Assembly (NCBI GenBank): GCA_029210775.1
Contig: JARGGI010000005.1
Coordinates: forward strand, 1 to 52,771
DNA: 52,771 nucleotides
From: Patescibacteria group bacterium
Lineage (GTDB): Bacteria; Patescibacteriota; Minisyncoccia; JAHIHE01; JAGLIN01
Direction: 5' to 3'
A program made the position numbers and the translations under genes. Of the stretch, positions 1-8,339 are shown piece by piece. Below the pieces are notes generated by a model that was given only the letters and a program-made list of their open reading frames with translations, was not told the origin of the DNA and did no database searches. How positions within the stretch are numbered: position 1 is the stretch's first letter; every line of letters starts with the position of its first letter.

Positions 1-1271
1 AACTTATCTTTTATCTGCAAATCAAAACTCTCTTTTGTAGCGCTACTATCAATTTCAATATTTTTTATCACTTTATCAAATTCGTCAATAATTTCTGAGT
101 ATCCCAATTCTTTCGCAAGATTTTTATCAATTGAAGACAAGTCCGCTCCCGTATCAATTTTCGCCTTTAATTCTTTTTCTTCAATTTTTTCTTCTTCCTC
201 TTTTTGTTCGAGAATATTAATTTTAGTATTTCCGGTTTCTTTATTCTTTATTCCTAATTCTTGATTCTTAATTCTAATTTTAATCGTTTCAATAATTCCC
301 AAAACCTGTTTCCCGGAAATTTCTTCAATTTCTTCTTCAATTTCACCACCAAAAAGATCTTGCGCAATTCTGATTCCATGTGCTTTATTTTGCACTTTTA
401 AGCCATTTACTTTTTGAAGCCTATATTTTAATGGTGACAGATTTGCAATTTGAATAGAGAGCCCTGCGTGAGCGTTTATTTCTAAAACAACTGGACCTCT
501 TTCTTTGTCAATCGCAATATCAACTCCAATATATCCAACTTTTGATACTTGTTGACATTTAATTGCGATTTCCAACATTTCCCTCCAATAAGGAATTCTA
601 ATTCCGCTTAATTTAAGTTTTGAATCTGGATGCTTTTCAATCAATTGATCTCTCTGAACGGCATGTGTTGTAATTCCTTTTGCAATATCAACTCCGAGTC
701 CAATTCCACCCAAGTGAAGATTGGCTTTTCCTCCGGATTCTTTTGTCGGCAGACGAAGCATGGCCATTACTGGCACACTATTATAAACAATAATTCTTAT
801 GTCTGGTATGCCCTTGTATGAATATGGCTTTAGTGTTTTTGAAATTTGGATTCTTTCTTCAAAAAAAGCAATGTCTGACACCCCAGAAAGAGAATAGAAT
901 CCTTCAAAAATATCCATTATATGGTTTTGCAAATCTTTTAAAGTAACTTTTCTTCCTTCAGTTGAAACCCAGCTTTGATCTTTTTTCTGTCCAAATATAA
1001 TCTTTATTCCTTCTCCTCCTCTGCCATGATTCGGTTTGAGAACAAAACTTTTTGGCAAATCTGCCCACTTGAATAATTCTAAATCTTGTCTGTTTTTTAC
1101 AATTCCATAAATTTTTGGAACAGGTATTCCAAAATTAAAAAGCAGCTCCTTGCTGCGAAGTTTATTGTCTGCAAGACGAATTGCATTTTTGAGATTATGC
1201 GGTCGAATGTATGTTAGGTTTCTTGAATTCATTCCAAGAAGCCCTTTGCTTTTTTTAATTAGAGTCAACAT
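1..1271 (-). CDS. ATP-grasp ligase (alpha-L-glutamate ligase-like) fused to retropepsin-like domain; C-terminus cut by window
   Basis: Translation from 1271 downward is open to the window edge. The N-terminus (MLTLIKKSKGLLGMN followed by NSRNLTYIRPHN) resembles stand-alone alpha-L-glutamate-ligase-like / sugar-transfer ATP-grasp proteins. Visible ATP-grasp elements are VLKPNHGRGGEGI (lysine and glycine loop), a central RIIVYNSVPVMAMLRLPT strand, and GVDIAIDKERGPVVLEINAHAG near the metal site (D, E and N). After a Glu/Lys-rich linker, a second domain begins AKIDTGADLSSID, the D-T-G signature of retropepsin-like RimK-associated proteases (PF05618 type), normally a separate gene. The start at 1271 overlaps the 7TM gene by 17 nt and recovers the conserved GLLGMN segment; ATG at 1232 is an alternative. 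The substrate is unknown; peptide or polymer amidation is inferred from family. Confidence 0.8.
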   Translation of the reverse strand, partial: MLTLIKKSKGLLGMNSRNLTYIRPHNLKNAIRLADNKLRSKELLFNFGIPVPKIYGIVKNRQDLELFKWADLPKSFVLKPNHGRGGEGIKIIFGQKKDQSWVSTEGRKVTLKDLQNHIMDIFEGFYSLSGVSDIAFFEERIQISKTLKPYSYKGIPDIRIIVYNSVPVMAMLRLPTKESGGKANLHLGGIGLGVDIAKGITTHAVQRDQLIEKHPDSKLKLSGIRIPYWREMLEIAIKCQQVSKVGYIGVDIAIDKERGPVVLEINAHAGLSIQIANLSPLKYRLQKVNGLKVQNKAHGIRIAQDLFGGEIEEEIEEISGKQVLGIIETIKIRIKNQELGIKNKETGNTKINILEQKEEEEKIEEKELKAKIDTGADLSSIDKNLAKELGYSEIIDEFDKVIKNIEIDSSATKESFDLQIKDK

Positions 1272-1905
1272 GTTTTATAACATCTTTAAATCTAAAATAT
1301 TCTCTTAATCGCAATCCTGTCCATCTTCCAAGAATGATATTTATTATAAATAATAATATTATATATTCTGGATGATCTAAAATTAAATTTTTGAAATTAT
1401 CCCAAACGATGAGATAATATCCAGCACTTGAGATGATTATTGTCTCTATTGATAAAATTGTTGCGGTTCTTATTCCCTTTTCAACTTGTGTTGAAATGAA
1501 TTTTTCAATTAGTGTTATCATAATCAATATCGGCAAAATCGAAGTTGAAGCAAGAGCAAACTTCCCAAAATATCCAGCCAAAGCAAGAAGTGCTAAAATC
1601 GCAACGCTTATAACAGTAAGCACAATTGCAATTCGAGGCAAATATAATAACCTAAAGTTTTTCAAAAAATATCGCATTACAGTTCCTGAAACAAGAATAA
1701 CTATAAATATTGCCAACCCATATCTGATTCCAACTGCCCAAAATGCAAATGTGAGAACAAGAGGGGTATAAACTCCAAACGACCTAACTCCAATTATCTG
1801 TCTTAAAACGGCGATTAATGTTGCAATGAAAGGAAGTGCAAGAATCAGATAAACAGTCTCAATGTCTAATCCCTGACTTAATATTAAGTTAATTATTTCT
1901 GACAT
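1255..1905 (-). CDS. 7TM membrane protein of the transglutaminase-associated type
   Basis: A 216-aa, almost entirely hydrophobic protein with about six or seven membrane segments. The motif RSFGVYTPLVLTFAF near residue 41 and the end LGRWTGLRLREYFRFKDV match the 7TM module (PF14402 type) that is usually fused to an inactive transglutaminase domain and encoded beside an ATP-grasp ligase and a RimK-type protease. Here the transglutaminase part is absent. Its end overlaps the downstream ATP-grasp gene, so the two are probably translationally coupled. It likely provides the membrane platform for that ligase; this is inference from conserved neighbourhood. Confidence 0.75.
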   Translation of the reverse strand: MSEIINLILSQGLDIETVYLILALPFIATLIAVLRQIIGVRSFGVYTPLVLTFAFWAVGIRYGLAIFIVILVSGTVMRYFLKNFRLLYLPRIAIVLTVISVAILALLALAGYFGKFALASTSILPILIMITLIEKFISTQVEKGIRTATILSIETIIISSAGYYLIVWDNFKNLILDHPEYIILLFIINIILGRWTGLRLREYFRFKDVIKHVDSN

Positions 1906-1929
1906 AATTTTAAATTATGAATTATGAAT

Positions 1930-2075
1930 TATGAAATACAAAATAAAATGTCATTACGAAAAATGAAATAAAACTATCGCGAAATGAGATCGAAGCAACT
2001 TTATAATTAAATTTCTCATACATAGTCTCAAGATTGCTTCGGTCTTTTCAGCTCCATCACAATAACAGTTTATAG
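1930..2075. repeat. Degenerate REP-like inverted repeat between the 7TM gene and ruvC
   Basis: The segments GAGATCGAAGCAAC (about 1987-2000) and GATTGCTTCGGTC (about 2032-2044) are inverted relative to each other. They resemble similar pieces near 15485, 16425 and 35495 (cattgcgag... gaagcaat type). No coding potential is seen. It probably belongs to a dispersed palindromic repeat family of this genome. Confidence 0.5.
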
Positions 2076-2084
2076 TCAAAGTAT

Positions 2085-2582
2085 TTATATTTTTTTATTT
2101 ACTGCTTTTTCAAACTTCATACTACTTTCACAACAAAGCGCAACTGCAAGTGCGTCGGCCGCGTCATCAGGCTTTGGAACCTCATTTAAGCCAAAAATCG
2201 CTTTTACCATCTGTTGTACCTGTTTTTTCTCTGCGCGCCCATATCCTACCACTGCTTGCTTGACTTGTAAAGGAGTGTATTCATGAATTTCCAAACCTTG
2301 ATTTTTGCCAACAAATAAAATAACCCCTCTTGCCTGACCAACAGTTATCACAGTCTTCGCATTCTTAAAAAAGAATAACTCTTCAACGGCCATTATTTGG
2401 GGTTTATATTTTTTTATGATTTTTTTAAGTTCCTTTGCAATCAAATCAAGTCGTTCTGGAATAGCAAGATTTTTATTAGTTTTTATACAACCAACATCTA
2501 AAACTTCTAATTTATTTTTTTGGCTCTTTAACACTCCATAACCAGTCGTTGCAGTCCCAGGATCAATGCCAAGGATAATCAT
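2085..2582 (-). CDS. ruvC: Holliday junction resolvase RuvC
   Basis: At 165 aa this is the normal size for RuvC, the dimeric endonuclease that cuts Holliday junctions in recombinational repair. The four acidic catalytic residues are visible: D7 in GIDPG, E67/E68 in VEELFF, and D140 and D143 in DDAADALAVAL. The DNA-binding lysine-rich loop (GYGRAEKKQVQQMV) is intact. It follows yebC on the same strand by about 40 nt, the common yebC-ruvC order. No ruvA or ruvB is in the window. Confidence 0.95.
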   Translation of the reverse strand: MIILGIDPGTATTGYGVLKSQKNKLEVLDVGCIKTNKNLAIPERLDLIAKELKKIIKKYKPQIMAVEELFFFKNAKTVITVGQARGVILFVGKNQGLEIHEYTPLQVKQAVVGYGRAEKKQVQQMVKAIFGLNEVPKPDDAADALAVALCCESSMKFEKAVNKKI

Positions 2583-2622
2583 ATAATAAATTTAAAAATA
2601 AATACTCTTTGAACAAATGTTA

Positions 2623-3348
2623 TTATTCTTCCAAATTTGAACTAACATCATTTACATCTTCTTGCTCATCAAGAGCTTCAAAAAGCTTTTCTATTCTATT
2701 ATTAATTTTTTCATCTTCAATTTTGATGGTATTTTTTGCCTTCCACTCAAAGCCAAAATCTCCAATTACAATATTATCTTTTTCTAAGTTATCTTTTACT
2801 TTATATAAATTTTCAGGTTTTGTATAAACAACAATAATATCATTATGGGTTTTAAAATCTTCTGCCTCAGAATCAATTATCATCATTTCAATTTCTTCTT
2901 CGTTTATCTGTAATTCTTTTTTATTTATTTCAAGATAGCCGAATTTATCAAACATCCATTTTACACTTCCTACCTCGCCAAGTCTTCCACTATTTTTGGA
3001 AAGTATATGTTTTATTTCAGCAACAGTACGATTTGTATTGTCAGTCGTTCCTTCAATTATCAAAGCAATTCCTTCTGGACCATAAGCTTCATATAAAACT
3101 TCCTCAATTGTTCCACCGGCCAGTTCTCCTGTTCCTTTTTTTATCGCTTTTTCAATATTATCAGAAGGCATATTTGCCTGCTTTGCTTTTTCAATTGCAA
3201 GCTTCAAAGCAGGATTCATTGCAGGATCTCCGCCATTTTTAGCAGTCAAAGTTATTGCCTTTGAAAGTTGAGAAAAGATCTTCCCCTTTTTTACATCAGC
3301 AACCCCTTTTTGTCTTTTAATTTTTGACCACTTATTATGTCCAGACAT
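2623..3348 (-). CDS. yebC: YebC/TACO1-family protein (PmpR-like)
   Basis: A 241-aa protein with the diagnostic start MSGHNKWSKIKRQKG and the conserved segment GGDPAMNPALKLAIEKAKQANMP at about residues 40-62. The family was first described as DNA-binding regulators, and more recent work places members on the ribosome as translation factors; which applies here cannot be told from sequence. The C-terminus carries an acidic tail. An extended -10 (TGC then TATACT on the minus strand, positions 3408-3416) could drive it with a leader of about 60 nt. Confidence 0.93.
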   Translation of the reverse strand: MSGHNKWSKIKRQKGVADVKKGKIFSQLSKAITLTAKNGGDPAMNPALKLAIEKAKQANMPSDNIEKAIKKGTGELAGGTIEEVLYEAYGPEGIALIIEGTTDNTNRTVAEIKHILSKNSGRLGEVGSVKWMFDKFGYLEINKKELQINEEEIEMMIIDSEAEDFKTHNDIIVVYTKPENLYKVKDNLEKDNIVIGDFGFEWKAKNTIKIEDEKINNRIEKLFEALDEQEDVNDVSSNLEE

Positions 3349-3407
3349 AAGATTAAAGTATTTCTAATAAAAAAAGAGTATCATTTAACAACACTCAAGC
3401 TTATTTT

Positions 3408-3416
3408 AGTATAGCA
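3408..3416 (-). promoter_or_regulatory. Extended -10 promoter upstream of yebC-ruvC
   Basis: On the minus strand the bases read TGCTATACT, an extended -10 element with 5/6 match in the hexamer. The predicted start lies about 55 nt upstream of the yebC ATG. No good -35 is needed with TGn. Inferred by inspection only. Confidence 0.4.
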
Positions 3417-3450
3417 AAAAAAAGAGGTTTAGTCAATGAAAGAAACAACT

Positions 3451-3876
3451 TTATTCTACTGCGTAAACACAATCGACTGAATTTTTATTAAGTCCATTTT
3501 CATTATTTTTTCCATTACCATCATCGCTATTACCACTACTATCAATATCGTCATCATCTGGTAAAACTTCTTCTTTAGGAATCAAAACAAACTCTTCGTC
3601 TTTAATCTCTTCTCCTTCGTCTTCATTGTCTGAATCGCCAGAACTTTCTGTTTTAGATTTATCATTGTTAACTTCATTCTCCTTAGTGAAATTACTTGTG
3701 CTATTCTCGCTTTCTTTATTATTATCCACATTATTTATTTCTTCAACGTCTTCATCGATTTCTATTTCCTCCTATTTTCGCATCCGATTTAATTGAAACT
3801 TTATCTGACCAAATTTCCCCATTCAATAGTTCTATGATTATAGTTATTTGGACAGTGTTTTTTTAAAATTTTGCAT
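3451..3876 (-). pseudogene. Acidic low-complexity ORF, probably a frameshifted gene
   Basis: The 92-codon open part (3451-3729, GTG start) encodes a Ser/Asp/Glu/Asn-rich protein with no ribosome-binding site at a sensible distance. Upstream, another frame reads TVQITIIIELLNGEIWSDK..., a beta-strand-like segment, which ends at a TGA near 3753 after the sequence GGAGGAAATAG; an ATG at 3876 reaches that frame only across a run of seven A. Restoring one base in each place would join all three pieces into one protein of about 140 aa: short start, beta-like segment, acidic tail. Either two real frameshifts (decay) or assembly errors in homopolymers explain this. Function unknown. Confidence 0.45.
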
Positions 3877-4013
3877 AATTGTTAAACTAGTTTAATAATT
3901 AACTCTGATTATATTTAACCTTAAACTAAATCTAACCTTTTTACCAACTATTTTTAATCATTAAACCTAAAATTAAGTTTAAAAAAATAAGGCTAATTTG
4001 AAATTCAAACTGC

Positions 4014-4205
4014 CTATAAATTATTAATTCTTTTATATTGCCATTCGGCAACTTTTCCAAAGGGAATAAAAATAGTTCCTATTCCTCCCACCACAGTCAA
4101 CCAAAAACTCTCAGTAAAACATATTATCGTCAACATAAATATAATAAAAATTATTGTTGCTATAATGCCTACTGCTTCAATATAATTTATTTCCATCAAG
4201 CTCAT
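4014..4205 (-). CDS. Small two-helix membrane protein, unknown function
   Basis: The reading frame is open from 4262, but the ATG at 4205 has a strong Shine-Dalgarno (GGAGG, 7 nt spacing) and gives a 63-aa protein starting MSLMEINYIEAVGIIATI. Two hydrophobic segments follow (about residues 8-28 and 34-50), then a basic tail (WQYKRINNL). It lies downstream of the DUF192 gene on the same strand. No family recognised. Confidence 0.55.
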   Translation of the reverse strand: MSLMEINYIEAVGIIATIIFIIFMLTIICFTESFWLTVVGGIGTIFIPFGKVAEWQYKRINNL

Positions 4206-4273
4206 TAAAAGTCCTCCATTTGACATAAGCTTAATTCTAAATAATAAAGCTGTCAATATCATTGATATATATT

Positions 4274-4774
4274 CTATCTCAACTCAATTTCATCTCCAAC
4301 CTTTATCCCATTTTTTTCCGCCAAGCCGCCATTTATTTCCAAAACATATTTTGCTTTTTCATTAGGTCCAAAAAGTTCACACTTTTCAACTTTGCATGGT
4401 TGAGTATTTTTTTCTATATATATTATTTTTTTATCACTATCTACCCAAATCATATCCAAGGGAATTAAAGTATTTTTCATCCAAAATTTATAAACACCCA
4501 TTTTTTCAAAAATAAAAAGCATTCCAGTTTCTGGTCCCAAATAATTTCTGTTCATCAATCCTATTTTTCTTTTTTTGGGATCATCCGCAATTTCAATATT
4601 AAAACAATTTTCCCTAATACATACTTGGAAATTTATATCTTCATTTTCAAGCTCGTCAACAGATGATTGATTTTCAAGATATAAAAAAAATAATACTATG
4701 AAGAATAATGTTACTAAAATTAATATTTTATTTGTTTTAAAAAAGTTTAACATCACATATATTCTATTAAACAT
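4274..4774 (-). CDS. DUF192 family protein, membrane anchored
   Basis: A 166-aa protein. One N-terminal membrane segment (about residues 15-33) is followed by an extracytoplasmic DUF192 domain (PF02643) recognised by RKIGLMNRNYLGPETGMLF, YKFWMKNTLIPLDMIWVD and the end GLAEKNGIKVGDEIEL. The molecular role of DUF192 is not established. Its ATG overlaps the stop of the upstream gene (TAATG type), so it is translationally coupled to the small paralogous pair. Confidence 0.85.
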   Translation of the reverse strand: MFNRIYVMLNFFKTNKILILVTLFFIVLFFLYLENQSSVDELENEDINFQVCIRENCFNIEIADDPKKRKIGLMNRNYLGPETGMLFIFEKMGVYKFWMKNTLIPLDMIWVDSDKKIIYIEKNTQPCKVEKCELFGPNEKAKYVLEINGGLAEKNGIKVGDEIELR

Positions 4775-5037
4775 TAAATATCGCCCATAAGTATTTTTTC
4801 AATAATATCAAAATCTTTGCTTGATATTGAACATTGCGAGCGAACTTTTGAGATCAAACCCTTCACTTCATATTTTGCAATTTGAAATTTTCCCTCAGAA
4901 GCTTCTTGAAATGCCTCTGAAAAACTTCTGATTTTTGAGTAATCAATAGAAAAAATCCCTTCCTTTTTTGCGTCTTGCAATCCTCTTTCAACTTGATCTA
5001 TTCTAATGTTATTCCCATTAAATATTTTACTATTCAT
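4774..5037 (-). CDS. Small soluble protein, paralogue of the next gene
   Basis: An 87-aa protein of unknown family. Its core (NGNNIRIDQVERGLQDAKKEGIF, then a mostly helical region ending DFDIIEKILMGDI) aligns along its whole length with the 98-aa protein encoded just upstream (ANGNIKLDLIGDALQNAKKEG ... ELQVIGKILLDTD). They therefore arose by tandem duplication. The stop codon overlaps the start of the DUF192 gene. No catalytic motif is visible; a small helical binding or regulatory protein is possible but unproven. Confidence 0.65.
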   Translation of the reverse strand: MNSKIFNGNNIRIDQVERGLQDAKKEGIFSIDYSKIRSFSEAFQEASEGKFQIAKYEVKGLISKVRSQCSISSKDFDIIEKILMGDI

Positions 5038-5079
5038 ATTTTCATTTAGTCTTAATATTATTATATTATTGCTTTTTTA

Positions 5080-5376
5080 TTATTCAATATCAAAATCAGT
5101 GTCTAACAGTATTTTTCCAATAACTTGAAGCTCTTTGTCTGTTATTTTATCATGTTTATTGCGAATCATCTGTTTTAATAAAAATTCCATTTCGTGCTTA
5201 TTTATTTTTTCTCCAACCTTTGGAAATTTTTCAATCTCTTGTTCAAGACTTTCTATAAAATATTTTATATCAGAAAAAGGAACATTTGGAAGATTTCCTT
5301 CTTTTTTTGCATTTTGCAAGGCATCTCCAATTAAATCTAACTTAATATTTCCATTTGCATTATAAAGTTTTTTCAT
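5080..5376 (-). CDS. Small soluble protein, tandem paralogue
   Basis: A 98-aa protein homologous to its downstream neighbour (see 4774-5037): the shared pattern is NGN-(I)-x-(L/I)-D ... (A/G)LQ(N/D)AKKEG near the N-terminus and I(G/E)KIL near the C-terminus. Charged, predicted helical, no signal peptide or membrane segment. The gap to the next gene is about 40 nt, so the three genes 5376-4274 probably form one operon. Not recognised as any known family. Confidence 0.65.
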   Translation of the reverse strand: MKKLYNANGNIKLDLIGDALQNAKKEGNLPNVPFSDIKYFIESLEQEIEKFPKVGEKINKHEMEFLLKQMIRNKHDKITDKELQVIGKILLDTDFDIE

Positions 5377-5448
5377 AATTATTTATTAGTTATTTATACT
5401 CTTATTATTATTGAATTATATAATTTATGCAAATTTCAGAAAAATTGA

Positions 5449-7953
5449 TTATCTTTTAATCCGCATTCTTCCCCAATCAATCAAAACAAGAGTTGTCATT
5501 GCAAAAAATATAAATCCCCAAACTGAGCTTTCTTCTTTCACAGAATTTTGCCAATTTGTTTCTTTGTCAATTTGATTTCTTTCTTCAATCACTAAAGAAG
5601 CTTGTGCAGTTGAAATTCCTGTTGCTCTGGCAAGCTTGATGTCATTTTGAAATCTCGGAAGAATTCGATAGCCAAGAGATGTTCTGCTTACTTGTCCTAT
5701 CACAACCATCCAATCGCCCTTTTTTATTTTCGGAATTTTAATTTTTGTCTGAGGTTTTACATAAATTTTAATTTCTCCGCTTCCGTCATTAATATAGAAA
5801 GTATCGCTTTTAATTTGAGACACTTTTCCTTCAATCATAACAAGATATCCCTCAACTGATTCATTCACATTACCAGTAGAAATTAACTTCGGTTCAACTA
5901 AATTGTCGTGGCTTAGAATTTTTAGATCTTCCTTATTTTCTAACAAAATCCTTTTTTCTCCTCCAATCTCAGAAACTTTTCCAATAATTTCCACTTCATC
6001 ACCAAGATTTAGTTTCGGCAGATTTTCCTCATAACTATAAACTTGAATTCCGCTTCCAAATAAATAAAAAACATTATCTGAAAATATTTCTGGTGGCGTA
6101 GAAATAATTCCAGAAATTTTTACTTTTGAATATTTTTCAAAATGTCTTATATCTCCTATCTCAGCATTTACATAGTTAAAATTAAAACCTTCACTTCCTC
6201 CATATCCCCATTCTTCATCTTCAACTTCTTCGGTAAAATCGCTTTCTGACTTTACAATAGGATTATTAATCTTATTTTCAATATTGAAATTTTCTTTCCC
6301 TGGAGTTTTATATGAATTCCACATCCAAGAGTCATCATAGAATAAACTATATGACCATTCTTCAGTTGTCTTTTTATATTGTACGCTGTCAACAACCGTT
6401 CCATCTGGCCAAAGAATATTTACTTCATCACCAGAATTATTCAAAATTATCTTTGTCTCAGCATTAATAAATAACTTATACTCTCTTGCTTTTATAATAT
6501 TATCTTTTTTTATAATATATAGTTTACTACCTTTGTTTAAAATATCATCAATCTGCCAACCCCTGAGATTTACATCTCTGTCAGAGTTATTATATAATTC
6601 TATCCATTCATAATTTCCACTCTCGTTGTCTCTTCCATTTGGATTTGGATAAATTTCTGAAATAATAATCCTGTCTGAATAATCATATTCAATTTTTTTA
6701 TTTGTTTCTAATTTTTCAAAACTGCTCTTTTCTTCTTGTTCATTTTTATTTATAATTTCTTTTTCAATAACTTTTTTATCTTCTTGTTTAATTATATTTT
6801 TTCTTCCTGGTGTGGGTCTTAATGTCAAAGTCCAATCCTTATTTTCATTTAAGGCATAAGATTGTCCCTCTTTTGCTAAACCGCTTATTGGTGTTTCATC
6901 TGCAATATTGTTTTTATTATCTTTCAAAATCACACCATCTCCTGAATTGTTTAGGGTTATTTTTGTTTCGTCGCTATAAAATACCAAATATTTCCCAACT
7001 CCTATTTTGATATTATTCAGAATTGTAAATTTTTTTACAGAACCAATTTTGTCTTCCAACGTCCAATCGCCCAAATTAACTTCCTTGTCACCATTATTAT
7101 ATATCTCAATAAATTCATTGTCCCTGTCGCTGTCTTCCGGATCAGGCAAAAATTCTGTGATTATGATCTTCGGAATAACATAATTATCTTCAATTTCTTG
7201 TTCATACTCTGAATTCTCTATGTTGTTTGTTTCATTTTCAAAAGCGGAGTCTTCTTGCTCGTCGTTATTATTTTGACTATCATTAGATTCCGAGTTATCT
7301 GGGAAATTGTAATTTTCACTTTCTTGATTATTATTAACAGTACTTGAATTCTGTGGCTTTGGATTAGCTTTTAAAATAAAATCATTTTTATTATTATCCG
7401 TGTCTTGAATGGCGCTGTTAATATTTATCCTTTTCAAACTCTGCCCGTTTTCTGGATTTATATTTATTTTTTCTCCTTCAAAGTCAACCGCCTCTCCCCA
7501 GCCAATTTTATCAATTAAATTTCTGTTATTATCATAAAGTAAAATCGTATTATCATTTGCAAGAAAACTATCAGTTGTATATTCATCATCTGCTAAAACT
7601 GCTCCCTTATAACAAGGCTCGTTGTTGTTCTCGCCACAATTTATTCTCGGAGTAACTAAAAAATATCCATAAGATGAAATTTTTCCTTCTATATTATTTA
7701 AAATATTGCTCACATTTCCACTTTTTGTCTTTCTCTTTATATCCCAATTTTCTAAATTAATTTCACTGCCAGTCGGATTATAAATTTCAATGAATTCATC
7801 GTAAACACCATTTCCACCAATTTGAACCTCACTTATTACAACATGATTAACTTCACTTGCAAAAAGAAAATTATTATATACAAAAAAACTCCCAAAAATA
7901 AAAATGAAAGTCAAAATAAATATATTATATTTGTTTTTCTTAATTCTATTCAT
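5449..7953 (-). CDS. Surface protein with three lamin-tail domains and two OB-folds
   Basis: An 834-aa protein. The N-terminal hydrophobic segment (about residues 11-32) is a signal peptide or anchor. Three lamin-tail domains (LTD, PF00932 type) follow at about 37-155, 262-375 and 428-550, each with the strand pattern (V/I)IISE(x)...EFIEIYN...(V/I)NL.(G/N)W. Linkers are acidic and Asn/Gln rich. Two OB-fold-like modules come next (about 610-680 and 698-772, the latter with FYINDGSGEIKIYV). A C-terminal membrane helix with basic end (about 811-834) suggests a protein exposed outside and anchored at the end. LTDs in bacteria occur in secreted proteins and nucleases; no nuclease domain is seen here. 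Binding of extracellular DNA is possible but inferred. Confidence 0.85.
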   Translation of the reverse strand: MNRIKKNKYNIFILTFIFIFGSFFVYNNFLFASEVNHVVISEVQIGGNGVYDEFIEIYNPTGSEINLENWDIKRKTKSGNVSNILNNIEGKISSYGYFLVTPRINCGENNNEPCYKGAVLADDEYTTDSFLANDNTILLYDNNRNLIDKIGWGEAVDFEGEKININPENGQSLKRININSAIQDTDNNKNDFILKANPKPQNSSTVNNNQESENYNFPDNSESNDSQNNNDEQEDSAFENETNNIENSEYEQEIEDNYVIPKIIITEFLPDPEDSDRDNEFIEIYNNGDKEVNLGDWTLEDKIGSVKKFTILNNIKIGVGKYLVFYSDETKITLNNSGDGVILKDNKNNIADETPISGLAKEGQSYALNENKDWTLTLRPTPGRKNIIKQEDKKVIEKEIINKNEQEEKSSFEKLETNKKIEYDYSDRIIISEIYPNPNGRDNESGNYEWIELYNNSDRDVNLRGWQIDDILNKGSKLYIIKKDNIIKAREYKLFINAETKIILNNSGDEVNILWPDGTVVDSVQYKKTTEEWSYSLFYDDSWMWNSYKTPGKENFNIENKINNPIVKSESDFTEEVEDEEWGYGGSEGFNFNYVNAEIGDIRHFEKYSKVKISGIISTPPEIFSDNVFYLFGSGIQVYSYEENLPKLNLGDEVEIIGKVSEIGGEKRILLENKEDLKILSHDNLVEPKLISTGNVNESVEGYLVMIEGKVSQIKSDTFYINDGSGEIKIYVKPQTKIKIPKIKKGDWMVVIGQVSRTSLGYRILPRFQNDIKLARATGISTAQASLVIEERNQIDKETNWQNSVKEESSVWGFIFFAMTTLVLIDWGRMRIKR

Positions 7954-8018
7954 ATCTAAACTTCAAAGTTAATATCCTCCAGAATTTTAATGATATTTAT
8001 ATAATTGAAATATAAATT

Positions 8019-8312
8019 TTATATTTCAAACCTAATTTTTCTCACTGCGTTATATCTTGCTTTTTTATTCAACTTTTCTTTTATTTCTTCTTCTTTAAAT
8101 TTAAATTCTTGCGATATAACAGAACTTAAAACAGCAACTGTGAGAACGCCATTTTTAAACTTAATCGCTTGTGACTTTTCTGAAATTTCTTTGGTAAAAA
8201 TATTTTCAATAATTTCTTTCCAAAATTCACAAAGCTGATATGCCTCAATTTCCCTTCCTATTCCTGCCTTATTAATAGATTTTTTTATGTCCTTGCTTAT
8301 TGATTGAAGCAT
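8019..8312 (-). CDS. DciA-like / DUF721 protein
   Basis: A 97-aa protein with the DUF721/DciA pattern: an amphipathic start, CEFWKEIIENIF, AIKFKNGVLTVAVLSSVISQEFKFKEEEIKEKLN and a final VRKIRFEI strand. DciA proteins load the replicative helicase in most bacteria lacking DnaC/DnaI. Position directly downstream of dnaN and dnaA supports that role. The protein is short, essentially only the KH-like core. Confidence 0.7.
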   Translation of the reverse strand: MLQSISKDIKKSINKAGIGREIEAYQLCEFWKEIIENIFTKEISEKSQAIKFKNGVLTVAVLSSVISQEFKFKEEEIKEKLNKKARYNAVRKIRFEI

Positions 8313-8339
8313 ATTTATATTATAAATAAAACAAATTTT

